DNA of 64,000 nucleotides from Ostreiculturibacter nitratireducens (GCF_032670585.1 NZ_JAVQHL010000003.1:1-64000); one strand, 5' to 3'; positions 54,329 to 63,256 are shown, numbered from the stretch's first letter. Program-made: numbers and translations. Notes: generated by a model not told the origin, from the letters alone.

Positions 54329-54825
54329 GGAAAAACACAAGAAAATCCGGCGCAAAGGCTGCGCTCGCTTGCCAGGCGGCGGGGATCGACGTCCTGGCCG
54401 AACTGGCCGCGCTGAAGGCGATGACAGTGCCCGAGCTGCAGGGCAAGTGGCGGGTCATGTTCGGCGAGCCCGCGCCGAACGCCAGCCGGGGGAACCTGGA
54501 GCTGCGGATCGGCTACCGCATCCAGGAACTCGCCCATGGTGGCATCAAGCCCGCCACGCGCCGCACGCTTGATGCGCTGGCTGCCGAGGTAGCCTCGGGC
54601 GCGCCGGGCCCGCTGATCGCCGATCCCCGTCGGCCGATCCCCGGCACCAAGCTGGTGCGCGAGTGGCAGGGCGAGGAGCATGTCGTCACCGTCCTGTCAG
54701 AAGGTTTCGAATGGCAGGGGCGGCGGTTCAAGTCGCTCTCGGCCGCGGTGCGGGCGATCACCGGCAGTCACTGGAACGGGTGGAAGTTCTTCGGGCTGGC
54801 CCATGGTGCGGAGGCCCGCTCATGA
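54325..54825 (+). CDS. DUF2924 protein of the recombinase module
   Basis: A 166-aa protein with the DUF2924 pattern (MTVPELQGKWRVMFGEPAPN; NLELRIGYRIQELAHGG; EWQGEEHVVTVLSEGFEWQG). The family travels with large serine recombinases in alphaproteobacteria and probably helps DNA recognition or directionality. Overlaps both neighbours by four bases. Confidence 0.85.
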   Translation: MRKNTRKSGAKAALACQAAGIDVLAELAALKAMTVPELQGKWRVMFGEPAPNASRGNLELRIGYRIQELAHGGIKPATRRTLDALAAEVASGAPGPLIADPRRPIPGTKLVREWQGEEHVVTVLSEGFEWQGRRFKSLSAAVRAITGSHWNGWKFFGLAHGAEARS

Positions 54826-56144
54826 GCCGTGCCAAGTCCGAGCCCGTGCGCCGCCTGCGCTGCGCGATTTACACGCGTAAGTCGAGCGAGGAAGGGCTCG
54901 ACATGGAGTTCAACAGCCTCGACGCCCAGCGCGAGGCCTGTGAGGCCTACATCGCCAGCCAGCGCGCGGAGGGATGGGTTGCGCTTCGCGACAGCTACGA
55001 CGACGGCGGCTTCTCCGGCGGCACGCTGGACCGCCCTGCGCTGCAACAGCTGATCGCCGATATCGAGGCCGGACTGATCGACGTGGTCGTGGTCTACAAG
55101 ATCGACCGCCTGAGCCGCGCACTGATGGATTTCTCGAAGCTGGTGGAAATCCTCGACCGCCATGGCGTCACCTTCGTCTCGGTCACCCAGTCTTTCAATA
55201 CCACGACGTCCATGGGGCGGCTGACGCTGAACATCCTGCTCAGCTTCGCCCAGTTCGAACGCGAGGTGATCGGCGAACGGATCCGCGACAAGTTCGCCGC
55301 CTCCCGCCGCAAGGGGATGTGGATGGGCGGCCCGGTGCCGCTCGGCTATGTTGTGAAGGACCGCAAGCTGGTGATCGAGCCCGCCGAGGCGGAACAGGTC
55401 CGCACGATCTTCCGCCTCTATGCCCGGTCCAGCTCCACGGCGCAGGTGCTGAAGGAATTGCACGCCCGCGGGATCCGCACCAAGCGCGGCGCAGTGTTCG
55501 ACCGGGGCTACCTGCTGAAGTTTCTGCACAACAAGATCTATCTCGGCCTCGTCGTGCACAAGGACGAGGTCTATCCGGGCGAGCACGCGGCCATCATCGA
55601 CCAGAAGCTGTGGGACGAGGTGCACGCGGTCATCGCCAACAACCGCGTCGCCCGCGGGGCAGTGGCGCGGGCGGCGCAACCGGCGCTCCTGCGCGGGCTG
55701 ATCTTCACCGAGACCGGCGCCGCCATGACGCCCCACCACACCAAGCGGAAGGGCAAGCGCTACTGCTACTACACCTCGATGGACGTGATCCGGAAACGCC
55801 CCGCGGTCGAATTGCGCGGGCCGCAGCGGCTGCCGGGCGCCATGGTCGAGGACGCCGTGATCGGCGAAATCCGCCGGATGCTGCGCACGCCGGAGGTGGC
55901 GGCGCGCACCGCTCGGGCGGTCCGGAAGGAACGGCCCGATCTCGACGAGACCACCGTCGTCGCCGCTCTGGCGCAGTTCGACGATCTCTGGAAGGCGCTG
56001 ATCCCGGCCGAGCAGGCGCGCATCGTCCAGCTGCTGGTGGCGCGGATCACCGTCAGCGAGGCGGGTCTTGCCATCGACCTGCGCCACGACGGCCTCGGCG
56101 CCATTGCCACGCTGATGGCCCCGCCGAAGAAGGAGGTCGCCTGA
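54822..56144 (+). CDS. Large serine recombinase (prophage integrase)
   Basis: A 440-aa site-specific recombinase. Resolvase domain: YTRKSSEEGLDMEFNSLDAQ (nucleophilic Ser in the RKS/S stretch), DVVVVYKIDRLSRALMDFSK, and LNILLSFAQFEREVIGERIR. The recombinase domain follows (GYVVKDRKLVIEPAEAEQVR), and the region where a zinc ribbon is usual (IFTETGAAMTPHHTKRKGKR) lacks the Cys residues. It integrates circular DNA at short att sites. As the only recombinase in the window it is the probable integrase of the prophage, but the tRNA-associated repeats of the wider island are atypical for this class. Confidence 0.88.
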   Translation: MSRAKSEPVRRLRCAIYTRKSSEEGLDMEFNSLDAQREACEAYIASQRAEGWVALRDSYDDGGFSGGTLDRPALQQLIADIEAGLIDVVVVYKIDRLSRALMDFSKLVEILDRHGVTFVSVTQSFNTTTSMGRLTLNILLSFAQFEREVIGERIRDKFAASRRKGMWMGGPVPLGYVVKDRKLVIEPAEAEQVRTIFRLYARSSSTAQVLKELHARGIRTKRGAVFDRGYLLKFLHNKIYLGLVVHKDEVYPGEHAAIIDQKLWDEVHAVIANNRVARGAVARAAQPALLRGLIFTETGAAMTPHHTKRKGKRYCYYTSMDVIRKRPAVELRGPQRLPGAMVEDAVIGEIRRMLRTPEVAARTARAVRKERPDLDETTVVAALAQFDDLWKALIPAEQARIVQLLVARITVSEAGLAIDLRHDGLGAIATLMAPPKKEVA

Positions 56145-56524
56145 TGCCCGCACCCGAGACCCTGCGCGTCCACATCCCTCTCGAACTCCGCCGCCGTGGC
56201 GGCCGCCCCCGGATCCTTCCGCCGAAGGACGTCGAGGCCGCGATGAACCGCGGGCAGGATCCGCACCTCTTGCGCGCCATCGGCCGCGCGTGGGGCTGGC
56301 GGCAGCGGCTGGCACGGGGCGACGTTGCCACGCTCGCCGACCTCGCCGCTGAGGTGGGCCTCTCCGACCGCTACGTCAGCCGGCTCCTGCGCCTCGCCTG
56401 GCTCGCGCCCGAAGTCCTCGAGCGGCTGGTCGTCCACCACGAGCCTTCAACCATCAGCATCTACGACCTGTGCTTCGTGGCGTCGCTCCCATGGGAGGAC
56501 CAACCAGCGCGGGTGTTCGACTGA
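56144..56524 (+). CDS. Helix-turn-helix protein of the recombinase module
   Basis: A 126-aa protein overlapping the recombinase stop by one base. Basic N-terminus (ELRRRGGRPRILPPKD) and a ParB-like helix-turn-helix (LADLAAEVGLSDRYVSRLLR). Small DNA-binding partners like this may act as recombination directionality factors. It is the last gene on the prophage side; the next genes run in the opposite direction. Confidence 0.75.
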   Translation: MPAPETLRVHIPLELRRRGGRPRILPPKDVEAAMNRGQDPHLLRAIGRAWGWRQRLARGDVATLADLAAEVGLSDRYVSRLLRLAWLAPEVLERLVVHHEPSTISIYDLCFVASLPWEDQPARVFD

Positions 56525-56564
56525 ATGCCGACCGACCGAATCAAGAGCGTTCAATCGAAAGAAA

Positions 56565-58487
56565 TTAAGTCTTCGACCCAACCCTGATGATCCCTTCCAT
56601 TGCTTTGATGTAGGGATTCTCGTCCAATGCTTTTGGCTTCGTGATGTCTTTATGCTGTGGCCACGTCCGCCCGTATTCTGATAGCTCGGGCGCCGAGCAC
56701 ACGACTGTTAGCCAACTCCCCTCTTGACTTCTCTTCAGCCGGGTCAAGCCAGCGTACACCAAAGCCAAGCTTTCGGCGTGCGCAGCCTCGGTGACGTAGA
56801 CGACGAGGAGGCGCGATTCCCAACCCTTGAAGCTGTGCAAGGTCGTTGCCTTGATCTTGGCATCGCCCATGTAGAACCCCATCTTTCGGCGGCGATGATC
56901 TACGCCGAAGGTGTCAACTGCATGGATGCGATATTCCGAAAGACGCTCCACGACGCCGGCTCCGGACTTCATATCTCCGGCCAGCATGGTGATATCCGCA
57001 TTGGCCAAACCGTTCTTTCCGGTTTGGCGCATCAAGTAGAGGATTTCGTCCGAGCAAACCGTCTCCGCGTTCTCTGGGTCGCACTGCACCCAGCGAAGAT
57101 GGCAGGGGTAGAGGTCTAGCGATCCTTGCTCCGGCTCGGGAAGATCAATCACTTCTTTCGGCAGGAAAGCCTCGGCGAAGTTCCGTGCTAGGTTCAGAGC
57201 GTCCGGGGGCAGCCTATAGCTGACATTTAGTTGTGCCCACCGGCCACCGGGGAACCCGGCACCTTTCATGACATCGTCCGTCCATGCCCCTGCTGTGCCG
57301 TAGACATCCTGAGTGGCGTCAGCCACCAGAAGCATTTCACCGTCAGGCTTGCACGCCTGGCGCAGCACGTTCCACCAGAGCGGGCGATAGTCCTGCCCCT
57401 CATCAACAAGGATCGCGTCATACCTGCTCGCGCCAGGCTGATGGATCGCTTCCTCCGCTAGTCGAGGAAGCGCGACGTTCAGAACATCTTCTTTCCGTCC
57501 ATCCGAAAGTACTGACTTCCACAGGTCGTCATACCGATGCTCCCAGCCAACCTCGTAGCAGACGTGTTTGCACCAGAGATGAAAATGCGTGAACTGGATG
57601 TTCCTGATGCGATGAGGGGCGTCGATACCACGAACGATTAGATCCCGCAGATAATGCCACAGCGTGATGTTGAAGGTGGCGACGAGTACCGATTTCCCTT
57701 CATTTGCAAGACGTGCTGCGCGTGCGGCGAGTACTAGGGACTTTCCGGAACCAGCAGGGCCCTTGATCCTGCGATATCCAGTCTCAGTCCGGGTTTCTGC
57801 CAAGGTACGCTGATTCCGATCCAGAACTAATGGTTTCCTCTGTGTCGACGCGAAATCTGGCTCGACCAGCCATCCCCGTAAATCTTGCGCACGATCTTCC
57901 GACATTACTCGGGAGCCCGTCCGCGAAAACTCCGGGAAAATAGCTTCCAAGTCTCCGGAGGAGAGCTCTTCTATCCCGCTCACAGGCTGATACCTGGCGT
58001 ATCTGTCACCGGATGTCGACTTGAGAAACGGCTCGAAGAGCTTCTTCAGGTCATCCGCCCGAGCAAAAGGAAAAATTGCACCGGCCGTGATCGCCGCCCA
58101 GCCATTCCCCTTTTGAAGCCTCGGACAGTACAGATCGAATATTTCCTTCTTGTAGAGGTTGACCTTCGTGATGGGATTCTCTTTTTGAATGCTGAATTCC
58201 TTGCCGTCACGCTCAGCCCACAGTGCATGGCCCCATTGGTCCTTTCTGGTGAAATACCGCATGGCGCGGAGGTCCCAGTCTTTCACCTCAAATACTCCAA
58301 TGCCACCATTTGGATTCATGAGCACGAAGTCCGGCCTGAGGCCATTGAGGTGTGGCTGGATGTATATTTCCCAATCACTCGGCAGGTGATCATTAAAGGC
58401 ATCCAGGACTTTCTTCTCACCCTCAGTTAGACTTTGCCGAAGCCTGGGATGTTCTGCCAGAGGTGGATAAATTACTCGCTGGATCAT
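56565..58487 (-). CDS. NERD-UvrD helicase-nuclease
   Basis: A 640-aa protein. The N-terminal NERD nuclease-related domain has RPDFVL (D53) and FEVKD (E67, K69). A UvrD/Rep-type SF1 helicase follows: Walker A GPAGSGKS (243-250), motif II VDEGQD (361-366), and C-terminal motifs YRLPPDALNLARNFAE and TTLHSFKGWESRLLVVYVTE. NERD-helicases occur in plasmids and defence clusters and would unwind and cut DNA. ATG at 58487 with GGAG 11 bases upstream. It is the last gene of the five-gene operon. Confidence 0.88.
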   Translation of the reverse strand: MIQRVIYPPLAEHPRLRQSLTEGEKKVLDAFNDHLPSDWEIYIQPHLNGLRPDFVLMNPNGGIGVFEVKDWDLRAMRYFTRKDQWGHALWAERDGKEFSIQKENPITKVNLYKKEIFDLYCPRLQKGNGWAAITAGAIFPFARADDLKKLFEPFLKSTSGDRYARYQPVSGIEELSSGDLEAIFPEFSRTGSRVMSEDRAQDLRGWLVEPDFASTQRKPLVLDRNQRTLAETRTETGYRRIKGPAGSGKSLVLAARAARLANEGKSVLVATFNITLWHYLRDLIVRGIDAPHRIRNIQFTHFHLWCKHVCYEVGWEHRYDDLWKSVLSDGRKEDVLNVALPRLAEEAIHQPGASRYDAILVDEGQDYRPLWWNVLRQACKPDGEMLLVADATQDVYGTAGAWTDDVMKGAGFPGGRWAQLNVSYRLPPDALNLARNFAEAFLPKEVIDLPEPEQGSLDLYPCHLRWVQCDPENAETVCSDEILYLMRQTGKNGLANADITMLAGDMKSGAGVVERLSEYRIHAVDTFGVDHRRRKMGFYMGDAKIKATTLHSFKGWESRLLVVYVTEAAHAESLALVYAGLTRLKRSQEGSWLTVVCSAPELSEYGRTWPQHKDITKPKALDENPYIKAMEGIIRVGSKT

Positions 58488-58506
58488 TGAAATATCCGCT
58501 CCGATA

Positions 58507-58893
58507 TCAAATCTTCTTGGACGAAATGAGGATTTCCCCCATTTGCTTCTTGATGGGGTCTTCAATTTCTAGGATGCCAGCTTTCTGGAGATAGTCGAGC
58601 GCACTGCCTTCCTGGAAACCGTAAGCATGTTCGCGCTCAAGAGCATGCTCTGCAGCATCCATGATCGCATCCGCGTTGATTGTCGAAGATGCAGCATACT
58701 CGGCCAGGCGGCGCGAAATCTCATCTGTAATCAGCGCGGAGGGGCTCTTGCCCGCCAGCTTGGAGAGAAGGTCAAGCATCACTGCGACCTTATCGCCGGG
58801 CCGCACATTGACCATGGAGTAACTCTCGGCGCGTGCGTCCGCTTGAGCTTCGCTGATTTCGTTAATCAGTTTGGACAGGATTCCGTTGGTCAC
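58507..58893 (-). CDS. Ribbon-helix-helix-like protein, 128 aa
   Basis: A 128-aa protein starting at an ATGA overlap with the upstream RHH gene. Residues ~34-67 (GDKVAVMLDLLSKLAGKSPS then ALITDEISRRLAEYA) fit a ribbon-helix-helix. The rest is helical and acidic. It could be an antitoxin or transcriptional co-regulator of the helicase behind it. Confidence 0.65.
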   Translation of the reverse strand: MTNGILSKLINEISEAQADARAESYSMVNVRPGDKVAVMLDLLSKLAGKSPSALITDEISRRLAEYAASSTINADAIMDAAEHALEREHAYGFQEGSALDYLQKAGILEIEDPIKKQMGEILISSKKI

Positions 58894-59399
58894 TTAGCCA
58901 GACCTTTCAGTTTGTCACGCAGGCCGAGATAGGTGGGGCTGCGATAGTCTTCTTCCGTGTACTGATACCCTGCTGGCATACTCACGTCCGGTGGTTGGCC
59001 ATGTGGGTTGCTGTACTCCAACATGCTGTGAAGCATGTGTCGAAAGTTGGGACCCAATGCGTCATAGACCCAAGGCAGAGACAGATCGTCGTACGATGCA
59101 GACAAATCTGCGACGTGAGCCAACAGGACCCGCGCATCACCTTCTTCGATGCTCAGTAGTTCGTCGCGCAGGATGTCATGCAGGATCTGATTGATCAGCG
59201 TTGATCGCGTCACTCCGTGAGTCTTGGCGAGTGCGTCTAGCAGGCACACATCATCCTGCTTTACGCGGATGTTGAACTTTCGGTCGCTCTTGGCGTGCCT
59301 GACGTCCTCTTCTGCATGCGCAGCAAGTTTGTCCTGCATAACACGGACAGTGAATTCCCCACGCTTTGTCGTGAAAGATCGGGTATGCTCTTCAGCCAC
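58890..59399 (-). CDS. Ribbon-helix-helix protein, 169 aa
   Basis: A 169-aa protein. Residues 41-80 (KFNIRVKQDDVCLLDALAKT, then TRSTLINQILHDILRDEL) form a clear ribbon-helix-helix DNA-binding motif, as in antitoxins and plasmid regulators. The C-terminal half (LSLPWVYDALGPNFRHMLHS) may bind a partner. I chose the GTG at 59399 (GAGG seven bases upstream, overlapping the stop of the 56-aa gene) over an upstream ATG at 59471 that would overlap that gene by 80 bases. Confidence 0.75.
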   Translation of the reverse strand: MAEEHTRSFTTKRGEFTVRVMQDKLAAHAEEDVRHAKSDRKFNIRVKQDDVCLLDALAKTHGVTRSTLINQILHDILRDELLSIEEGDARVLLAHVADLSASYDDLSLPWVYDALGPNFRHMLHSMLEYSNPHGQPPDVSMPAGYQYTEEDYRSPTYLGLRDKLKGLAK

Positions 59400-59562
59400 G
59401 GCAATACCTCTTGGCGTTGTGACGGAACCTCTTGGTGTTGCGGAAAACCGTGATCTGGGTTGCTCCGTCATCCCCGATAGCCAGCGTCGCTCCACCAGCC
59501 CGACGCAGACGTTCAAGGACTTTCAGCCTCATCCGCTTCCGATCGATCTCTTCGCAGTTCAT
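59392..59562 (-). CDS. 56-aa basic protein coupled to the DUF4258 gene
   Basis: Begins at an ATGA overlap with the DUF4258 stop and ends at an overlap with the GTG of the next gene. The product begins MNCEEIDRKRMRLKVLERLR and ends with FRNTKRFRHNAKRYCRG, basic throughout. Coupling on both sides makes it a likely gene despite its size. It could be part of the toxin-antitoxin pair. Confidence 0.65.
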   Translation of the reverse strand: MNCEEIDRKRMRLKVLERLRRAGGATLAIGDDGATQITVFRNTKRFRHNAKRYCRG

Positions 59563-59777
59563 CCTTCATTCCTCCACAGGTCACGCTGCTCCTTGGCTCT
59601 GCGTTCGAGCGCCGCGATTTCATTCCTGAGCGCCCTTTCCGCCCGGGCACATGCGTCCCCGGACAAGACAAGGCGGTCTGCGCGAGCGTTCCACTCACCG
59701 AGTTCGAGGACCACGCTGATCTCTTCCTCGGAGATGCCACGCTGGCGCATCCGATGTTCCATGTGTTCTGTGCGCAT
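59559..59777 (-). CDS. DUF4258-like protein (toxin-type fold)
   Basis: A 72-aa protein (MEHRMRQRGISEEEISVVLE; LGEWNARADRLVLSGDACA) matching the DUF4258 pattern of His-x-x-x-R(M/Q)RG and a following helix. DUF4258 proteins are related to RelE/BrnT-type toxins. I chose the ATG at 59777, seven bases after AAGGA; an ATG at 59819 would lie inside the promoter. First gene of the operon. Confidence 0.65.
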   Translation of the reverse strand: MRTEHMEHRMRQRGISEEEISVVLELGEWNARADRLVLSGDACARAERALRNEIAALERRAKEQRDLWRNEG

Positions 59778-59806
59778 ATCGACATCCTTAGCCAGTTTGT
59801 GACCCT

Positions 59807-59835
59807 TTATATGAGCCAAAATCTGGCTATGTCAA
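59807..59835 (-). promoter_or_regulatory. Sigma70-type promoter with embedded operator
   Basis: TTGACA at 59835-59830 and ATATAA at 59812-59807, with a 17-base spacer, upstream of the DUF4258 start at 59777. The spacer contains AGCCA/TGGCT arms (59814-59828), a dyad in the position where an operon-encoded repressor would block RNA polymerase. Another TGGCTA occurs nearer the start codon. Confidence 0.7.
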
Positions 59836-60219
59836 TATGCCTTGTATTGGCTGGCTTGACTGGAGCCTGTCAGACGCGGTCGAGCGAGGATCTAACCTGT
59901 GCAGATGTCGCATTCGCCCAGCTCACCACGACGGCTTCGGTGCTTGGCTGCGCTGGGATCGTCGAACGTCAGACGCCTTGCTACCCGCAATCCCCATCTC
60001 GATCAGTCGCGTAAGAGCAGCATGTGCCCGGTTCAAATGTTGAGGGTGACGTTTCAATCTGCGCTGTGCTTGGGCGACCTGGGCTGAATGAAAGAACATG
60101 GCTCGAAGCGATCACGATGCGCTTGGGATTGAGCAGACGAGAATAGACTTTGCCGAGCAAAAGCCACTCCGCAAACCGCCCGTACCGCTGCGCGCCTTCT
60201 GGCCAGCGCACGCATCTGC
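59836..60219. other. Intergenic stretch before the right repeat
   Basis: About 380 bases between the promoter of the five-gene operon and the right att-like repeat. Several short open frames exist but none has a good start signal or recognisable content. Confidence 0.5.
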
Positions 60220-60508
60220 TGCGCCTCCTGCATGTTCGAACTCTGTTTCGCTCGATAAGCAATGGAAACAGGGCGCACAGTTTTGGCGGTGCTGCGAGTC
60301 AGGCTATTGAAAAAGCGTGATAAAATCCAACCGAACCGAATTCGGCGAGGTTCGCCCGAACAGAGACGAAGCGCCGTTCAGAGCCCAGAACGGGCTTGGG
60401 GCGCAGACTCAGAGGTTCGAATGGGGGAGGCAAAGCCCTTTGAAAACACGACTATTTCCGCGCCGCGTGGGGCGCCTGTCCGTGTTCACGACAGGGATGA
60501 TGGCGGAG
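60220..60508. repeat. Right copy of tRNA-Ser-associated direct repeat (putative attR)
   Basis: Matches 369-652 in the same orientation. Conserved inside both copies is a dyad, CCGTTC and GAACGG separated by eight bases, and in this copy CTGTTTC/GAAACAG at 60243-60271. The repeat runs through the final bases of the tRNA-Ser gene (60501-60508). This is where the island meets the chromosome. Confidence 0.7.
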
Positions 60509-60590
60509 ACGAAGGGATTCGAACCCTCGAGACGGTTTCCCGTCTGCACCCTTAGCAGGGGTGTGCCTTCGACCACTCGGCCACGTCTCC
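60501..60590 (-). tRNA. tRNA-Ser (anticodon GCT)
   Basis: A 90-nt tRNA on the - strand with the 7-bp acceptor stem GGAGACG/CGTCTCC, encoded CCA, a long variable arm typical of tRNA-Ser, and the T-loop GGTTCGAATCC. The anticodon stem-loop CCCTGCTAAGGG gives GCT, reading AGC/AGU. Its 3' end is the putative insertion site of the island. Confidence 0.95.
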
Positions 60591-60654
60591 GCCGACGGGT
60601 TTATCCGCATTCTGCGGGGGAGGACAAGGGCAATATCGGCGGTTTCAGGTCTGC

Positions 60655-61752
60655 TCAGGCATTGAAGAGGAAGTGCAGCACGTCCCCGTCCTTGACCTCG
60701 TAGGTCTTGCCTTCCACGCGGAGCTTGCCGGCTTCGCGCGCGCCCGCTTCGCCCCCGAGTGCAACGTAGTCCTCGTAGGCGATGGTTTCGGCGCGGATGA
60801 AGCCGCGTTCGAAGTCGCCATGGATCACGCCGGCGGCCTGCGGGGCGAGAGTGCCCTTGCGGATCGTCCAGGCGCGGGCCTCCTTGGGGCCTACGGTGAA
60901 GTAGGTCTGAAGGCCGAGAAGATCGTATCCCGCGCGGATCAGGCGGTCGAGGCCGGGCTCCTCAAGGCCCATTTCCTGAAGGAACATCTCGGCCTCCTCG
61001 CGGTCGAGCTGGCTGATCTCTTCCTCGATCCGGGCGGAGATAACGACGTGGCCCGCGCCCTGCTCGGCGGCCATCTGGGCCACGCGGTCGGAAAGCGCGT
61101 TCCCGGTCCCGGCGGAAGACTCCTCGACGTTGCAGACGTAGAGGACGGGCTTCGAGGTCAGGAGCTGGAGCATCGCCCAGGCCTTCGCGTCCTCGGCGTC
61201 CACCTTGACGGTCCGGGCGGGGCGGCCGCTTTCGAGCGCCTCGAGCGCCTGTTTCAGAAGCCGCTCCTGCGCCAGCGCCTCCTTGTCGCCGCCCTTGATC
61301 TTGCGGGCGATGTTCTGAAGCCGCCGCTCCACCGACTCGAGGTCGGCTAGCATCAGTTCCGTCTCGATCGTCTGTGCGTCCTCGATCGGGTCTACCCGAC
61401 CCTCGACATGGGTGATGTCGCCGTCCTCGAAACAGCGAAGCACATGCGCGATCGCATCGACCTCACGGATATTCGCGAGAAACTGGTTGCCGAGCCCCTC
61501 ACCCTTCGAGGCGCCCTTCACGAGGCCCGCGATGTCGACGAAGGTGATCCGCGCCGGGATGATCTGCTTCGATCCGGCGATTTTCGCAAGCGTGTCAAGC
61601 CGCTTGTCGGGCACGGCGACCTCGCCCACGTTCGGCTCGATCGTGCAGAAGGGGAAGTTGGCGGCCTGCGCCGCGGCGGTGCGCGTCAGCGCGTTGAACA
61701 GCGTCGACTTGCCCACGTTCGGCAGCCCGACGATCCCCATCCTGAAACCCAT
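60655..61752 (-). CDS. ychF: Ribosome-associated ATPase/GTPase YchF
   Basis: A 365-aa protein, the standard length for this universally conserved Obg-family P-loop protein. G1 motif GLPNVGKST, G3 DIAGLVKGAS, and the NVEE variant of the G4 motif that gives ATP preference. The C-terminal TGS domain follows (PKEARAWTIRKGTLAPQAAG; FERGFIRAETIAYEDY). It acts on ribosomes and in stress responses. The start MGFRMGIVG at 61752 matches the family. Core gene outside the island. Confidence 0.97.
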   Translation of the reverse strand: MGFRMGIVGLPNVGKSTLFNALTRTAAAQAANFPFCTIEPNVGEVAVPDKRLDTLAKIAGSKQIIPARITFVDIAGLVKGASKGEGLGNQFLANIREVDAIAHVLRCFEDGDITHVEGRVDPIEDAQTIETELMLADLESVERRLQNIARKIKGGDKEALAQERLLKQALEALESGRPARTVKVDAEDAKAWAMLQLLTSKPVLYVCNVEESSAGTGNALSDRVAQMAAEQGAGHVVISARIEEEISQLDREEAEMFLQEMGLEEPGLDRLIRAGYDLLGLQTYFTVGPKEARAWTIRKGTLAPQAAGVIHGDFERGFIRAETIAYEDYVALGGEAGAREAGKLRVEGKTYEVKDGDVLHFLFNA

Positions 61753-61997
61753 TCTGCACACCCTCCGGTCGCGTTGACGGCGGGTTCTATGGGCAGGCCG
61801 GGGCCGGGGTCAAGCCCGGGCGCAACCGAAGGCGGCCCGAGCGCCGGATTGGAACGGGCTTTGGGCATTGGCGCGCAATACCGCAAAAGCGGGGCGTCAC
61901 GACAACCCGCCTGGCGCAGTCGCCACATTCAACACCCTTTGCGCGGGAGCCGGGCGGGGCCTAGTCTGCCCGCAGACCCGAGTTGCGGAGGCGCATG

Positions 61998-62402
61998 ATG
62001 AGCTTCACCCCCTATATCCATTTCGACGGCACCTGTGCCGAGGCGATGACCTTCTACGCCGGTCTCTTCGGCGCGACCGACCTGCAGATCATGCGCTATT
62101 CGGAGGCCCCGCCCGAAGCGGGCGACGTCGCACGGTCCGACCGCGTCATGCATTCGCAGTTCACCGTGAAAGGTGCCCCGCTGATGGCCAGCGACTTCCC
62201 CCCGGGCACGGGTGACAAACAGGCCGCCGTCAGCATCATGTTCGACGTTCCCGACGCGACACGAGGCGCCGCCCTGTGCGACGCGCTGGCCGAGGGCGGC
62301 TCGGTCATCATGCCGTTCGGGCCGACTTTCTTTGCCCCCGGCTTCGGCATGGTGAAGGACCGTTTCGGGACGCATTGGATGATCAGCGCGCTTCAGGGTT
62401 GA
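61998..62402 (+). CDS. VOC/glyoxalase-superfamily (PhnB-like) protein
   Basis: A 134-aa protein (MSFTPYIHFDGTCAEAMTFY; FGMVKDRFGTHWMISALQG). This is the PhnB/YjdN-like branch of the vicinal-oxygen-chelate fold, with substrate unknown. The ATG at 61998 has GGAGG six bases upstream; an ATG one codon earlier is possible. Core gene divergent from ychF. Confidence 0.88.
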   Translation: MSFTPYIHFDGTCAEAMTFYAGLFGATDLQIMRYSEAPPEAGDVARSDRVMHSQFTVKGAPLMASDFPPGTGDKQAAVSIMFDVPDATRGAALCDALAEGGSVIMPFGPTFFAPGFGMVKDRFGTHWMISALQG

Positions 62403-62464
62403 CGGGCATTGATTTCCGCGCCGGTTTTCTGCACATCTGCCGGGCCTGAGGAGAGGGACCAAGC

Positions 62465-63256
62465 ATGACCCGGATCGACCAGAAATTCGCCGAACTTCGC
62501 GCCGCGGGGCGAAAGGCCTTCGTCGCCTACGTCATGGCGGGCGACCCGGACTATGCCACGTCGCTCGAGATCGTGAAGGGCCTGCCCGCCGCCGGCGTGG
62601 ACATCATCGAGCTTGGCATTCCGTTCACCGATCCGATGGCCGACGGGCCGACGATCCAGATGGCGGGGCAGCGCGCGCTCGAAGCCGGGCAGACGCTCCA
62701 GAAGACGCTCGACATGGCGGCCGAATTCCGCAAGGCCGACCAGACCACGCCGATCGTCATGATGGGCTACTACAACCCGATCTATAACCGGGGCGTCGAC
62801 AAGTTCCTGGTGGACGCGAAAGCCGCCGGCGTGGATGGCCTCATCGTCGTCGACCTTCCCCCCGAGGAGGACGCCGAGCTCTGCATCCCGGCACAGGACG
62901 CGGGGCTCAACTTCATCCGCCTCGCGACGCCCACGACCGACGACCGGCGCCTGCCCAAGGTGCTGCAGAACACATCGGGCTTCGTCTATTACGTCTCCAT
63001 CACCGGCATCACCGGGGCCGCGGCCGCCGAGGCCGCCGAGGTGGGTCCGGAAGTCGCCCGCATCAAGGCAAAGACCGATCTTCCGCTGATCGTGGGCTTC
63101 GGCATCCGCTCGCCGGAAACCGCGCGCGCCATCGCCTCGGTGGCGGATGGCGCCGTCGTCGGCTCGGCGATCGTGAAGATGATCGAGGAAAAGCATTCCG
63201 TGCCCGACATCCTCGCCTTCGTGAAAAGCCTCGCGGACGGTGCCCATAGCGCCTGA
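62465..63256 (+). CDS. trpA: Tryptophan synthase alpha chain
   Basis: A 263-aa TIM barrel that converts indole-3-glycerol phosphate to indole and glyceraldehyde 3-phosphate; indole is passed to TrpB. Visible are ELGIPFTDPMADGPTIQ with the catalytic Glu and the second acid, the phosphate-binding GFGIRSPETAR, and VGSAIVKMIEE. GGAC/GAGAGGGA lies before the ATG. trpB is not in the window. Confidence 0.97.
   Translation: MTRIDQKFAELRAAGRKAFVAYVMAGDPDYATSLEIVKGLPAAGVDIIELGIPFTDPMADGPTIQMAGQRALEAGQTLQKTLDMAAEFRKADQTTPIVMMGYYNPIYNRGVDKFLVDAKAAGVDGLIVVDLPPEEDAELCIPAQDAGLNFIRLATPTTDDRRLPKVLQNTSGFVYYVSITGITGAAAAEAAEVGPEVARIKAKTDLPLIVGFGIRSPETARAIASVADGAVVGSAIVKMIEEKHSVPDILAFVKSLADGAHSA

Noticed and set aside
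15210..56560. Short shared ATCAAGA at both presumed prophage edges as the att core
   Set aside because: Seven bases in tracts of this size are expected by chance; no supporting symmetry around them.
52200..58487. Gabija-like pair (OLD nuclease plus UvrD helicase)
   Set aside because: The OLD gene and the NERD-UvrD gene are separated by the four-gene recombinase module and belong to different transcription units; the helicase has a NERD domain unlike GajB.
59754..60310. Several short open frames between the five-gene operon and the right repeat
   Set aside because: No good start signals, no domains; one covers the promoter of the operon.
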